Positions 1 to 5,597 of a stretch of 6,939 bases of DNA are shown here, one piece after another. The stretch is from an uncultured Clostridia bacterium. Lineage in GTDB: Bacteria > Bacillota > Clostridia > Oscillospirales > Acutalibacteraceae. The notes under the pieces are model-generated. The model made no database searches. It had not been told where the DNA came from and saw only the letters and a list, made by a program, of their open reading frames with translations. The translations under genes and the position numbers were made by a program. The stretch covers positions 1 through 6,939 of the forward strand of contig CALAQQ010000112.1 of assembly GCA_937888485.1 (NCBI GenBank). Direction: 5' to 3'. How positions within the stretch are numbered: position 1 is the first letter of the stretch; each line of letters starts with the position of its first letter.

Positions 1-23
1 GAACGCTTCCGCTTTGGTGTTTT

Positions 24-42
24 CCACAAGTATAACTTGTGG
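24..42. repeat. Short perfect inverted repeat at window edge
   Basis: Arms CCACAAG (24-30) and CTTGTGG (36-42) are perfectly complementary around a 5-nt TATAA spacer. No run of T follows on either strand, so it does not look like an intrinsic terminator. It could be an operator, an RNA hairpin, or the end of an element lying mostly outside the window. Bases 1-52 can be read on the minus strand as an open frame from an ATG at 52, but no ribosome binding site precedes it, so no gene is called. Confidence 0.35.
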
Positions 43-57
43 TTGATTTCATAAAAT

Positions 58-93
58 AATGGCTTGAACCGGAATTAACCTGTTCAAGCCATT
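58..93 (-). terminator. Intrinsic terminator of the minus-strand beta-helix gene, probably bidirectional
   Basis: A perfect 12-bp stem is formed by AATGGCTTGAAC (58-69) and GTTCAAGCCATT (82-93). A short inner GG/CC pairing closes the 12-nt loop region. The hairpin starts 4 bp past the stop codon of the minus-strand gene and is followed on that strand by a T-rich tract (ATTTTATG). Read on the plus strand it is followed by ATTTTGTTATTT, so it could also stop transcription arriving from the left. Confidence 0.85.
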
Positions 94-96
94 TTG

Positions 97-1737
97 TTAT
101 TTATCAAAAGTCACATCGCAATTCTTTCCGACAGTAAATAAAGAATTGGGTTTAGTGATTCCGAAGCCGTTTGCGTTAACATTCTTTAATTCAACTTCAA
201 CTGTATTTGTATCACTGTTATTACCTTGAATTTTTGATGACATATATGAGGTGTAAGTTATATTATTAAACTTAACGTTTTTGATTTCAAAATTCTCTTT
301 TTCTTCGTCATAGATTTTAACAAGAATTGCTCTGCCTTCATCACGGAAGATTTCAATGTTTTCAAACAGTACACCGTCAATTCCTCCGTCGCATTGTTCA
401 GCAACGATAACAAGCGAACCAATACGGTCATTATCCCATATTCCGTCACGGTAGACAACGGCGCAGTCACGGAATGTAACATTTGAAATCTGTCTGCTTA
501 CTTCACCGCAGATTCCGAAGCACCTTGCATAACCGCCCCATGCAACGCAGTTTGAGAAGGTAATGTTGTTGCTTCCCATAGGTCCACCGAGACCCTTTAC
601 CTCAAATTCATCGTCAGCAGTTCTTGCAAAGCAGTTGTTGATAACGGCATTATCTGTGTTGCATATTGCAAATCCGTCTGCATTACCTCGGTAGCCCAGG
701 ATATCAACTTGTTCAACTTTAAGATTTTTACAGCAATATGTTATAAACGACCATTCGGGTGAATTGATAATTTTAATACCGCTTACATCAATATTGTTAC
801 AGTAATTGAAAACAATACCTCTGCGTTCTCTTCTGTCAAGGCGTGTCAGGTCAATTGCACCTCTGCCGGTTAAAATAATGTTGTTGCAGTTGTAAAAATT
901 CATGAAAGGATATCTTGTAAGCCCTATGGCGTTATCTGTAAGCGCTTTTTCCTCAATATATATATTTTCATCTTCGGCGCTGTTAATATCGTAATGATGG
1001 TTGGCGATGAGATATGCGCCTTGTTTTAAATAAATAACCTGATTATCTTTGCCGACAAAATTATAATAATCTGCTTCATGAACACCTTTTTCAAATACAG
1101 TAACATTTTCTTCGCCGTATTGTTTTATAAATTCTGCAATCTCTGCATCTTCATCGATTTTTTCACGGACAAAAAGTGTGTAGCCGTAGGGTTGTTTTGC
1201 ACCGTTGAAAAGGAATGTGTATATACCCGGTTTATTAATTGATGCAGTTACAACGTTGTTTTTACAGACAGCACCAACGCCGTGTGATGCGGGAAGAACG
1301 ATGGCATTCCAAAGCGTTATCGATTTTCCTGTCAGTTCAATGTTGAACGAAAATTCTTCATCCGGTTCAACATAAATCTCGGAGTAAGAATGGAGAGTGC
1401 CTGTATTTTCACTGCGTATAAAAGCCATTGAAGAATATACGGGAATGCTCTTGTTTGAGATCTTTGCTGTATAATAGGGCGAAACGGTTATACCGTTTAT
1501 ATCGTCATATCCTCCGGACTGAACATATTCCGCAAGCTCTGCGCTTGCACGTTCTGTAAACTCTTTTTCGGAAACATCTGCTTCCTCAAGCGTTACAATA
1601 GCTTCGTCGGGATAATGAAGAAAATCAAAGTTAAAGCCTTGGGTTTCGGGATTCAGAGTTGCGGGCGAAAAAAGAGAGGTCAGAAAAACGGATATGGTTG
1701 TCATAACCGTGTAAATAATTTTTATTAACTCCTGCAT
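97..1737 (-). CDS. Pectin-lyase-fold (parallel beta-helix) glycoside hydrolase-like protein, GH28/GH49-like
   Basis: This 546-residue protein probably cleaves or binds a polysaccharide outside the membrane. Residues 4-23 are hydrophobic and look like a weak signal peptide or anchor. Residues about 85-195 look like the beta-sandwich domain that precedes the helix in dextranase-like enzymes. From about 210 to 540 there are repeating coils rich in N-N-I/V and N-C ladders (CNNIILTG, CNNIDVSG, SNNITFSNC), typical of the fold. Family-like signatures are GRGAIDLT (291-298), NSPEW (325-329), NADGF (352-356) and TADDEFEVK (373-381). These recall the NTDG and GDD acid motifs of GH28, with D354, D375 and D376 as likely acids. 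The GHG histidine motif of true polygalacturonases is not seen; the matching stretch reads GGPMGSNN (384-391). AAGGAG (1745-1750) lies 7 nt before the ATG and supports this start. It is a single-gene unit ending in the terminator at 58-93. Fold is fairly sure; substrate (pectic, dextran-like or other) is unknown. Confidence 0.8.
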   Translation of the reverse strand: MQELIKIIYTVMTTISVFLTSLFSPATLNPETQGFNFDFLHYPDEAIVTLEEADVSEKEFTERASAELAEYVQSGGYDDINGITVSPYYTAKISNKSIPVYSSMAFIRSENTGTLHSYSEIYVEPDEEFSFNIELTGKSITLWNAIVLPASHGVGAVCKNNVVTASINKPGIYTFLFNGAKQPYGYTLFVREKIDEDAEIAEFIKQYGEENVTVFEKGVHEADYYNFVGKDNQVIYLKQGAYLIANHHYDINSAEDENIYIEEKALTDNAIGLTRYPFMNFYNCNNIILTGRGAIDLTRLDRRERRGIVFNYCNNIDVSGIKIINSPEWSFITYCCKNLKVEQVDILGYRGNADGFAICNTDNAVINNCFARTADDEFEVKGLGGPMGSNNITFSNCVAWGGYARCFGICGEVSRQISNVTFRDCAVVYRDGIWDNDRIGSLVIVAEQCDGGIDGVLFENIEIFRDEGRAILVKIYDEEKENFEIKNVKFNNITYTSYMSSKIQGNNSDTNTVEVELKNVNANGFGITKPNSLFTVGKNCDVTFDK

Positions 1738-1759
1738 AACAATACTCCTTTTTTCTTTA

Positions 1760-1787
1760 ATTATATCATAATATTCCGGTAAATCAA
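1760..1787 (-). promoter_or_regulatory. Predicted sigma-A promoter for the beta-helix gene
   Basis: On the minus strand a perfect TATAAT (1765-1760) is preceded by TGA, giving an extended -10 (TGnTATAAT). A TTGATT box lies 16 bp upstream (1787-1782) as a partial -35. Transcription would start near 1753, giving a leader of about 15 nt that just includes the AAGGAG site. The prediction is by eye. Confidence 0.55.
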
Positions 1788-1790
1788 ATC

Positions 1791-1810
1791 ATTTTATTCA
1801 TTGATAAAAT
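1791..1810. repeat. A+T-rich dyad between divergent promoters
   Basis: ATTTTAT (1791-1797) and ATAAAAT (1804-1810) form a perfect 7-bp inverted repeat around TCATTG. It sits between the two divergent promoters, just upstream of both -35 boxes, where an operator would be expected. In such A+T-rich DNA it may be chance. Confidence 0.25.
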
Positions 1811-1832
1811 CGGACAAAAATATAAATGCCTG

Positions 1833-1861
1833 TTTACAAAATAACAGTGAGTTGTTATAAT
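1833..1861 (+). promoter_or_regulatory. Strong sigma-A promoter for the lipoprotein (and possibly the GH38-like gene)
   Basis: TTTACA (1833-1838) and a perfect TATAAT (1856-1861) are separated by the ideal 17 bp. The start would be near 1868, giving a leader of about 30 nt before the ATG at 1899. Its strength suggests the lipoprotein is well expressed. Confidence 0.75.
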
Positions 1862-1886
1862 GAAGTGAAAATCACCGATGCTTTCG

Positions 1887-1891
1887 GGAGG
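1887..1891 (+). promoter_or_regulatory. Ribosome binding site that fixes the lipoprotein start
   Basis: GGAGG (1887-1891) lies 7 nt before the ATG at 1899. An in-frame ATG at 1878 lies upstream of this site, has no ribosome binding site of its own, and would place seven extra residues before a lysine-rich signal peptide. The start at 1899 is therefore preferred. Confidence 0.85.
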
Positions 1892-1898
1892 AATAATA

Positions 1899-2759
1899 AT
1901 GAAATCCAAAAAGATTCTTGCAATAGTTTTATCGGTTCTTTTGATAATGTTATTTAACGCATGTCATAACAATGAACCGTCTGAAATAGTTACGGAAAAC
2001 GGAACGGAAAATTCAACTTTTGAAACGACAAGCGATAAATTCTTTGATGCAACAACAACGGTACCGTCAGCTGATGATAAAATAACTGAGATGGCGGTTG
2101 AAACAACATTAAATGAAGTTCCGACAAGTGCATTTTCAGTCAAGGATATTTCCGAATGGACTGAGGCAGAAATCGTTGATGCATATAAAAACGCTGCAAT
2201 AAAGTCACATTCTTCGGTTACTTCACAGCATTCTGTTGAGGTAACAAAAATCGAAATCAACGGTGAAGAACTTGGAGGCGCTTTTGATTTTGTCAAAGGT
2301 ATAATTTCTACATTTATTTCAAATAATTCTGAGGATTCAAAAGGTATAACCGGCGGATACAAAAATCTTTCCGAGAGTGATGTTGCTTCGATAAAATCAT
2401 ATAAGGTCGGGAAAAACACTGCGATTGAAATGGTGATGAAAAATCAGACCGATGGTGCAAAGACAGATGCTAAGGAAGGAAGTGTCGGTCATGCTATCGA
2501 TGTTGTCGGTGATATAAGCACAGTAACTTCCGAATTGACAGAACTCGGTCTGCCCATTGAAATTTCAGCTGAATCAACAACTATTTATTATTCAAATCCC
2601 GTTGTAAAAGTTCTCATAGACGAAAACGGAAAAATTATAAAAGGAACATGGCGTTATACGGTTGAAATCAGTCTTAAAGATTATAAAGTGTTTGGAGCAA
2701 ATGTTCAGAGTTCATCAATAGTTATGGACAATGTAATTACCGTAAACGGCGGATTTTAA
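1899..2759 (+). CDS. Predicted surface lipoprotein of unknown function
   Basis: The 286-residue product begins with a lipoprotein-type signal peptide: lysines at 2, 4 and 5, a hydrophobic core at 6-19, and Cys22 in the context LFNAC. This is a loose rather than perfect lipobox (Asn at -2). After Cys22 comes a low-complexity, Thr/Glu/Asp-rich linker (about 23-80), as expected for a tether from the membrane. The folded part runs from about 84 to 286. It opens with EWTEAEIVDAYKNAA (86-100) and contains GITGGYKNL (149-157), TDGA (184-187) and GSVGHAIDV (194-202). It ends with alternating beta-strand-like segments, including DENGKIIKGTW (251-261). From memory, related unnamed proteins with WxxAEIVxxYxxAA and GGYKNLxxSDVAS segments occur in gut clostridia; I know no function for them. 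The next gene lies 70 bp downstream on the same strand, so a joint role with the GH38-like enzyme is possible. A binding or sensor role is conjecture. Confidence 0.85.
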   Translation: MKSKKILAIVLSVLLIMLFNACHNNEPSEIVTENGTENSTFETTSDKFFDATTTVPSADDKITEMAVETTLNEVPTSAFSVKDISEWTEAEIVDAYKNAAIKSHSSVTSQHSVEVTKIEINGEELGGAFDFVKGIISTFISNNSEDSKGITGGYKNLSESDVASIKSYKVGKNTAIEMVMKNQTDGAKTDAKEGSVGHAIDVVGDISTVTSELTELGLPIEISAESTTIYYSNPVVKVLIDENGKIIKGTWRYTVEISLKDYKVFGANVQSSSIVMDNVITVNGGF

Positions 2760-2778
2760 ATAACAATACATACAGTCG

Positions 2779-2811
2779 GTAATTATGATGACTTGAAAAA
2801 TTACTTTTTTT
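2779..2811 (+). terminator. Weak hairpin with T-run between lipoprotein and GH38-like gene
   Basis: GTAATT (2779-2784) can pair with AATTAC (2799-2804), followed directly by seven T residues (2805-2811). The stem is only 6 bp, A+T-rich, and has a 14-nt loop, so at most a leaky terminator is expected. It could reduce expression of the enzyme relative to the lipoprotein. No separate promoter is evident in the 70-bp gap. Confidence 0.25.
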
Positions 2812-2829
2812 GATTGAGAGGGATATATT

Positions 2830-5259
2830 ATGGATAAGAAAATACTCAACATATTGACGTATGACCACGGCGGATTTGTGCTTTGGGGAAATGAAGTAAA
2901 ACCCAGACTCCGCAAGATTTACGAATGGATGGAAAAATATCCGAAGCTCAGAATAGGACTTGATTATGAGTCTTTCACTTTTGATGAGTTTTCAAGAAAA
3001 GACCCTGAAATCGTTGAAATGATAGGGGATTTGTTAAAAAAATATCCCGACAGAATCGGTCTTGGTGCAACAACATACGGTCAGCCTCTTTCGATGTTTG
3101 TTTCGGAAGAATCCAATGTCCGTCAGCTTACTTATGCCATTCGCACGAATCTTGATTATTACGGAGTTACTCCGTCGGTTTATGCTATTTCGGAATTTGC
3201 TCTTAATAACCAGACTCCCCAGCTTATTTCAAAATGCGGATATAAGGCTGCTATTCTTCGCTCTCATGTGATGGGTTACGGTTATACCAAAACCTTTGAT
3301 TCGGCATGGGGAAGATGGATTGGCAAGGACTTGACTGAAATTCCTGCTGTGCCTGTTTATGACGGAATGGGTAGGGGATATAACTGCACAACTCTTGATA
3401 ACTGGATTCTTTCGCGATGGTCTGACGGTGAAGCAGGCTATGACCTTGAAGATTTTGAGGAGAAATTCAAAAAATATGAACCTCTTCTTGCTTCTAGATA
3501 TGATGATTTAACTCAGCCTATCGAAAAACTCACTGATTATATAGAGTCGAAAGATAATTATAAATATGTTCTTCTTGAAGATATTCCCGAGCTTTACGGC
3601 GAAGCTGTTGATGAGCTTAAAACAGAGGATAATGATTTCCATGTTCAGATGCCGTGGGGTTATTGCGGCAACGAAATATTTAACGGAATAAGACAGGGTG
3701 AAGCAGATGCACTGACGGGAGAAAAGCTTAACGCCTTTTCTGTTATGCTCGGCGGTGACTCAATGCAGAAATCCTCGGAGGAAGCGTGGAAATATATTCT
3801 TGCAGCACAGCATCATGATGTCACAATCTGCGGACTTCTTGACCTTTCAAGAAGATTTATCCCCGAATCACTTAAATACTCTGCCGATGTAAAATCGAAA
3901 TCTCTCGATATTATCAAAGGCAGATTTGCAAATGAAAAATACGAATCAGTACTTGTTATCAATCCTCAGTCTTTTGAGGTTGATGAATGGATAGAAATAC
4001 CGACAGACTCTGATATCTGTGTATATGATGATGAAAAGGCGCTTGAATGCGGAATGATTGATGTTGACGGCAAAAAACATCTCAATCTCCATGTTTGCAT
4101 TCCTCCGATGACCGCAAAGCGTTTTGAAATAAGAAACGAAAAAGCCGACAATTCTTTCGGTTACACATATGATGATAAATCGTGTATCCTTAAAACTCCC
4201 GTTTACAGTGTGAAACTCACAAAGTCGGGTATTGCGTATATCGATGAAATCAAAAACAATCGACGTATCTATGATAACGGTAATGGTGCTCTTTTCAGTG
4301 CATGGGTAAATGATAAGGAATGCTTCTCCGAGGGTGAGTGGAAAGTCGATGTATTTTCAAGCGGTGCAAAAGCTGTTCAGCTTGGCGAAATCGGCGGTAT
4401 TCCTTACCGTTTTGAAATGAGTTTTTCGGGTGAGCGTTCAAGAATCGATTGTAAGAGCCGCTTTGAAATGAACGGTGAACTTGTAGGAAGAACGGATATA
4501 ACTCAGGGCAGACCCGTACCGTTAACATTAAACGGACACCACCAGGAGGATAAACTCTGCTTTGTTATGAATCTCTGTCTTGATAATGACCGCCGTATGG
4601 TGCGCGACCTTCCTTTTGCAATTGCCGATTGGAACGGAGCGCTCCGTAAAACTGAGGAATATTGGTATCCCAATGACAGAATACTTATTGATACAGAAGT
4701 ATCACCCGAAGAATCTTTCAATTCAACAACCTATATGCAGGGAATTTATTGGCTTGCAATGAGAGATAAAAACCACGGCATGGCAGTGTTCAACAGAGGC
4801 TGTATGGGCTCTGCCGTTCAGGGCAATAAGTTGCTTATTCCGCTTCTTTATTCAAATGAGTATATGTGCGGAACAAGAATCCTTAACGGTGTTTTTGAAG
4901 ATGAATTTGCGCTTCTTCCCTTTGACGATATTTCTGATGCGGAAATTCACCGTCAGTCAATGAGTTATAACTATATGCCTGTTGCAGATATTGTTGCCAA
5001 GGGAAAAGGCGACCTGAATGACTTCAGTCCTGCTAAATTTGATTCAAAGGGCGGAGAAGTAATTCTGACTGCTTTCTATCCCGAAAACGGCTCGATGTTT
5101 GCCCGTTTCTGCAATTTCTCCGATGAAAAATCAGAAGCTTTATTTGATATTAACGGAGAATTGTTTGAAACCGATCTTCTCGGCAATGAAACCGAAAAGA
5201 TAATTGACAACAGACTTTCTTTCAGCCCCTGGGAAATTAAAACAATAAAAATTAATTAA
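2830..5259 (+). CDS. Glycoside hydrolase family 38 (alpha-mannosidase superfamily)-like protein
   Basis: This 809-residue protein probably acts on imported oligosaccharides in the cytoplasm, since no signal peptide or membrane segment is present. The N-terminal region (about 1-270) looks like the GH38 catalytic barrel. TYDHGGF (10-16) sits where GH38 has its metal-binding HxD. GVTPSVYAISEFALNNQTPQ (112-131) sits at the nucleophile region, and AQHHDV (326-331) matches the conserved HHD motif. The rest is the beta-rich GH38 central and C-terminal part: VINPQSF (376-382), YWLAMRDKNHGMAVFNRGCMG (starting at 640), and a typical ending, SPWEIKTI. Length fits bacterial GH38 proteins. Key positions differ from classical alpha-mannosidases: the first metal His is Thr10, and the usual nucleophile Asp is replaced by the Ser121-Glu122 pair. 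GAGAGG (2816-2821) lies 8 nt before the ATG. Superfamily membership is fairly secure; mannosidase activity is not. No terminator follows before the next promoter. Confidence 0.82.
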   Translation: MDKKILNILTYDHGGFVLWGNEVKPRLRKIYEWMEKYPKLRIGLDYESFTFDEFSRKDPEIVEMIGDLLKKYPDRIGLGATTYGQPLSMFVSEESNVRQLTYAIRTNLDYYGVTPSVYAISEFALNNQTPQLISKCGYKAAILRSHVMGYGYTKTFDSAWGRWIGKDLTEIPAVPVYDGMGRGYNCTTLDNWILSRWSDGEAGYDLEDFEEKFKKYEPLLASRYDDLTQPIEKLTDYIESKDNYKYVLLEDIPELYGEAVDELKTEDNDFHVQMPWGYCGNEIFNGIRQGEADALTGEKLNAFSVMLGGDSMQKSSEEAWKYILAAQHHDVTICGLLDLSRRFIPESLKYSADVKSKSLDIIKGRFANEKYESVLVINPQSFEVDEWIEIPTDSDICVYDDEKALECGMIDVDGKKHLNLHVCIPPMTAKRFEIRNEKADNSFGYTYDDKSCILKTPVYSVKLTKSGIAYIDEIKNNRRIYDNGNGALFSAWVNDKECFSEGEWKVDVFSSGAKAVQLGEIGGIPYRFEMSFSGERSRIDCKSRFEMNGELVGRTDITQGRPVPLTLNGHHQEDKLCFVMNLCLDNDRRMVRDLPFAIADWNGALRKTEEYWYPNDRILIDTEVSPEESFNSTTYMQGIYWLAMRDKNHGMAVFNRGCMGSAVQGNKLLIPLLYSNEYMCGTRILNGVFEDEFALLPFDDISDAEIHRQSMSYNYMPVADIVAKGKGDLNDFSPAKFDSKGGEVILTAFYPENGSMFARFCNFSDEKSEALFDINGELFETDLLGNETEKIIDNRLSFSPWEIKTIKIN

Positions 5260-5265
5260 AAACTG

Positions 5266-5294
5266 TTGACAAATCGTTTTAGCGGTGTTATTAT
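5266..5294 (+). promoter_or_regulatory. Sigma-A promoter of the T-box leader
   Basis: A perfect TTGACA (5266-5271) is followed 17 bp later by TATTAT (5289-5294). An overlapping perfect TATAAT (5292-5297) has a longer 20-bp spacer. The start would be near 5301, just before the conserved 5' part of T-box stem I. The promoter begins only 6 bases after the GH38-like stop codon. Confidence 0.75.
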
Positions 5295-5500
5295 AATTTG
5301 CAAGAAAAGCGATGACGAAGAAGGCGGAGTTGCAAAGTTTTCAGAGAGACGGTGTTTGGTGCGAACCGTCAGCGGAACAATTCAATGCTATCACTTCCGA
5401 GCCGAAGCTCCGAACACTTTCGGGTCAGTAGACAGCTTCCGTAGACACAGCGTTAAGGTGTAGGGCTTGTTGGAGTCCGATGAGTGGCGCATATGCGCAA

Positions 5501-5541
5501 TTTGAGTGGTACCGCGGGTTAAGATTTTTACTCGTCTCAAA
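5501..5541 (+). promoter_or_regulatory. T-box antiterminator helix
   Basis: UUUGAG (5501-5506) pairs with CUCAAA (5536-5541), and GCG (5514-5516) pairs with CGU (5533-5535). This leaves the canonical 7-nt bulge UGGUACC (5507-5513). The UGGU of the bulge would pair with the ACCA end of an uncharged tRNA with discriminator A, consistent with tRNA-Ile. The 3' arm is also the 5' arm of the terminator, so the two structures exclude each other. Confidence 0.9.
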
Positions 5542-5571
5542 GCAAAAATAATTGCTTTGAGACGTTTTTTT
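5533..5571 (+). terminator. Regulated T-box terminator
   Basis: CGTCTCAAAGCAA (5533-5545) and TTGCTTTGAGACG (5552-5564) form a perfect 13-bp stem with a 6-nt loop, followed by seven T residues (5565-5571). It ends 26 bp before the start codon of the controlled gene. It is expected to form when tRNA is charged. Because no other terminator follows the GH38-like gene, it probably also ends read-through transcripts from upstream. Confidence 0.93.
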
Positions 5572-5597
5572 ATTCTCGGAGCGAAAGGAGAAGAAGT

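Larger units (their letters stand above)
5301..5571 (+). promoter_or_regulatory. T-box riboswitch, predicted isoleucine (AUC specifier)
   Basis: This leader RNA senses uncharged tRNA and decides between termination and readthrough into the acyl-CoA synthetase fusion gene. The 5' part has GCGATGACGAAGAAG (5309-5323), with the AUGA of the stem I kink-turn. The distal stem I hairpin is GACGGT (5348-5353) pairing with ACCGTC (5365-5370) around the characteristic loop TTTGGTGCGA, with AGAGAG just before it. On the 3' side of the specifier loop the order is AUC (5390-5392), A, CUUCC, GAGC. I recall exactly the same spacing (codon, A, five bases, GAGC) in the glyQS T-box, whose specifier is GGC; this makes AUC, read by tRNA-Ile(GAU), the best specifier. 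Stem III is probably the palindrome GCGCATATGCGC (5487-5498). The T-box core is GAGTGGTACCGCG (5504-5516). That this is a T-box is near certain; the isoleucine call is less so, and GCU (Ala, 5387-5389) is the main alternative. Confidence 0.93.

Noticed and set aside
1878..1898. Upstream in-frame ATG as the lipoprotein start
   Set aside because: The GGAGG site lies after it and fits the ATG at 1899, which also gives a standard signal peptide.
1964..2419. Minus-strand open frame of about 150 codons
   Set aside because: It is antisense to the lipoprotein gene, which has a promoter, ribosome binding site and signal peptide; the antisense frame has none of these.
5273..5313. Near-dyad ATCGTTTT / AAAAGCGAT around the T-box promoter as an operator for the XRE domain
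   Set aside because: The arms differ by an inserted base and the right arm is part of the conserved stem I sequence, so it is not good evidence for an operator.
5266..5463. Plus-strand open frame of 65 codons from a TTG
   Set aside because: It lies inside the promoter and T-box leader, has no ribosome binding site, and its codons are explained by conserved RNA structure.
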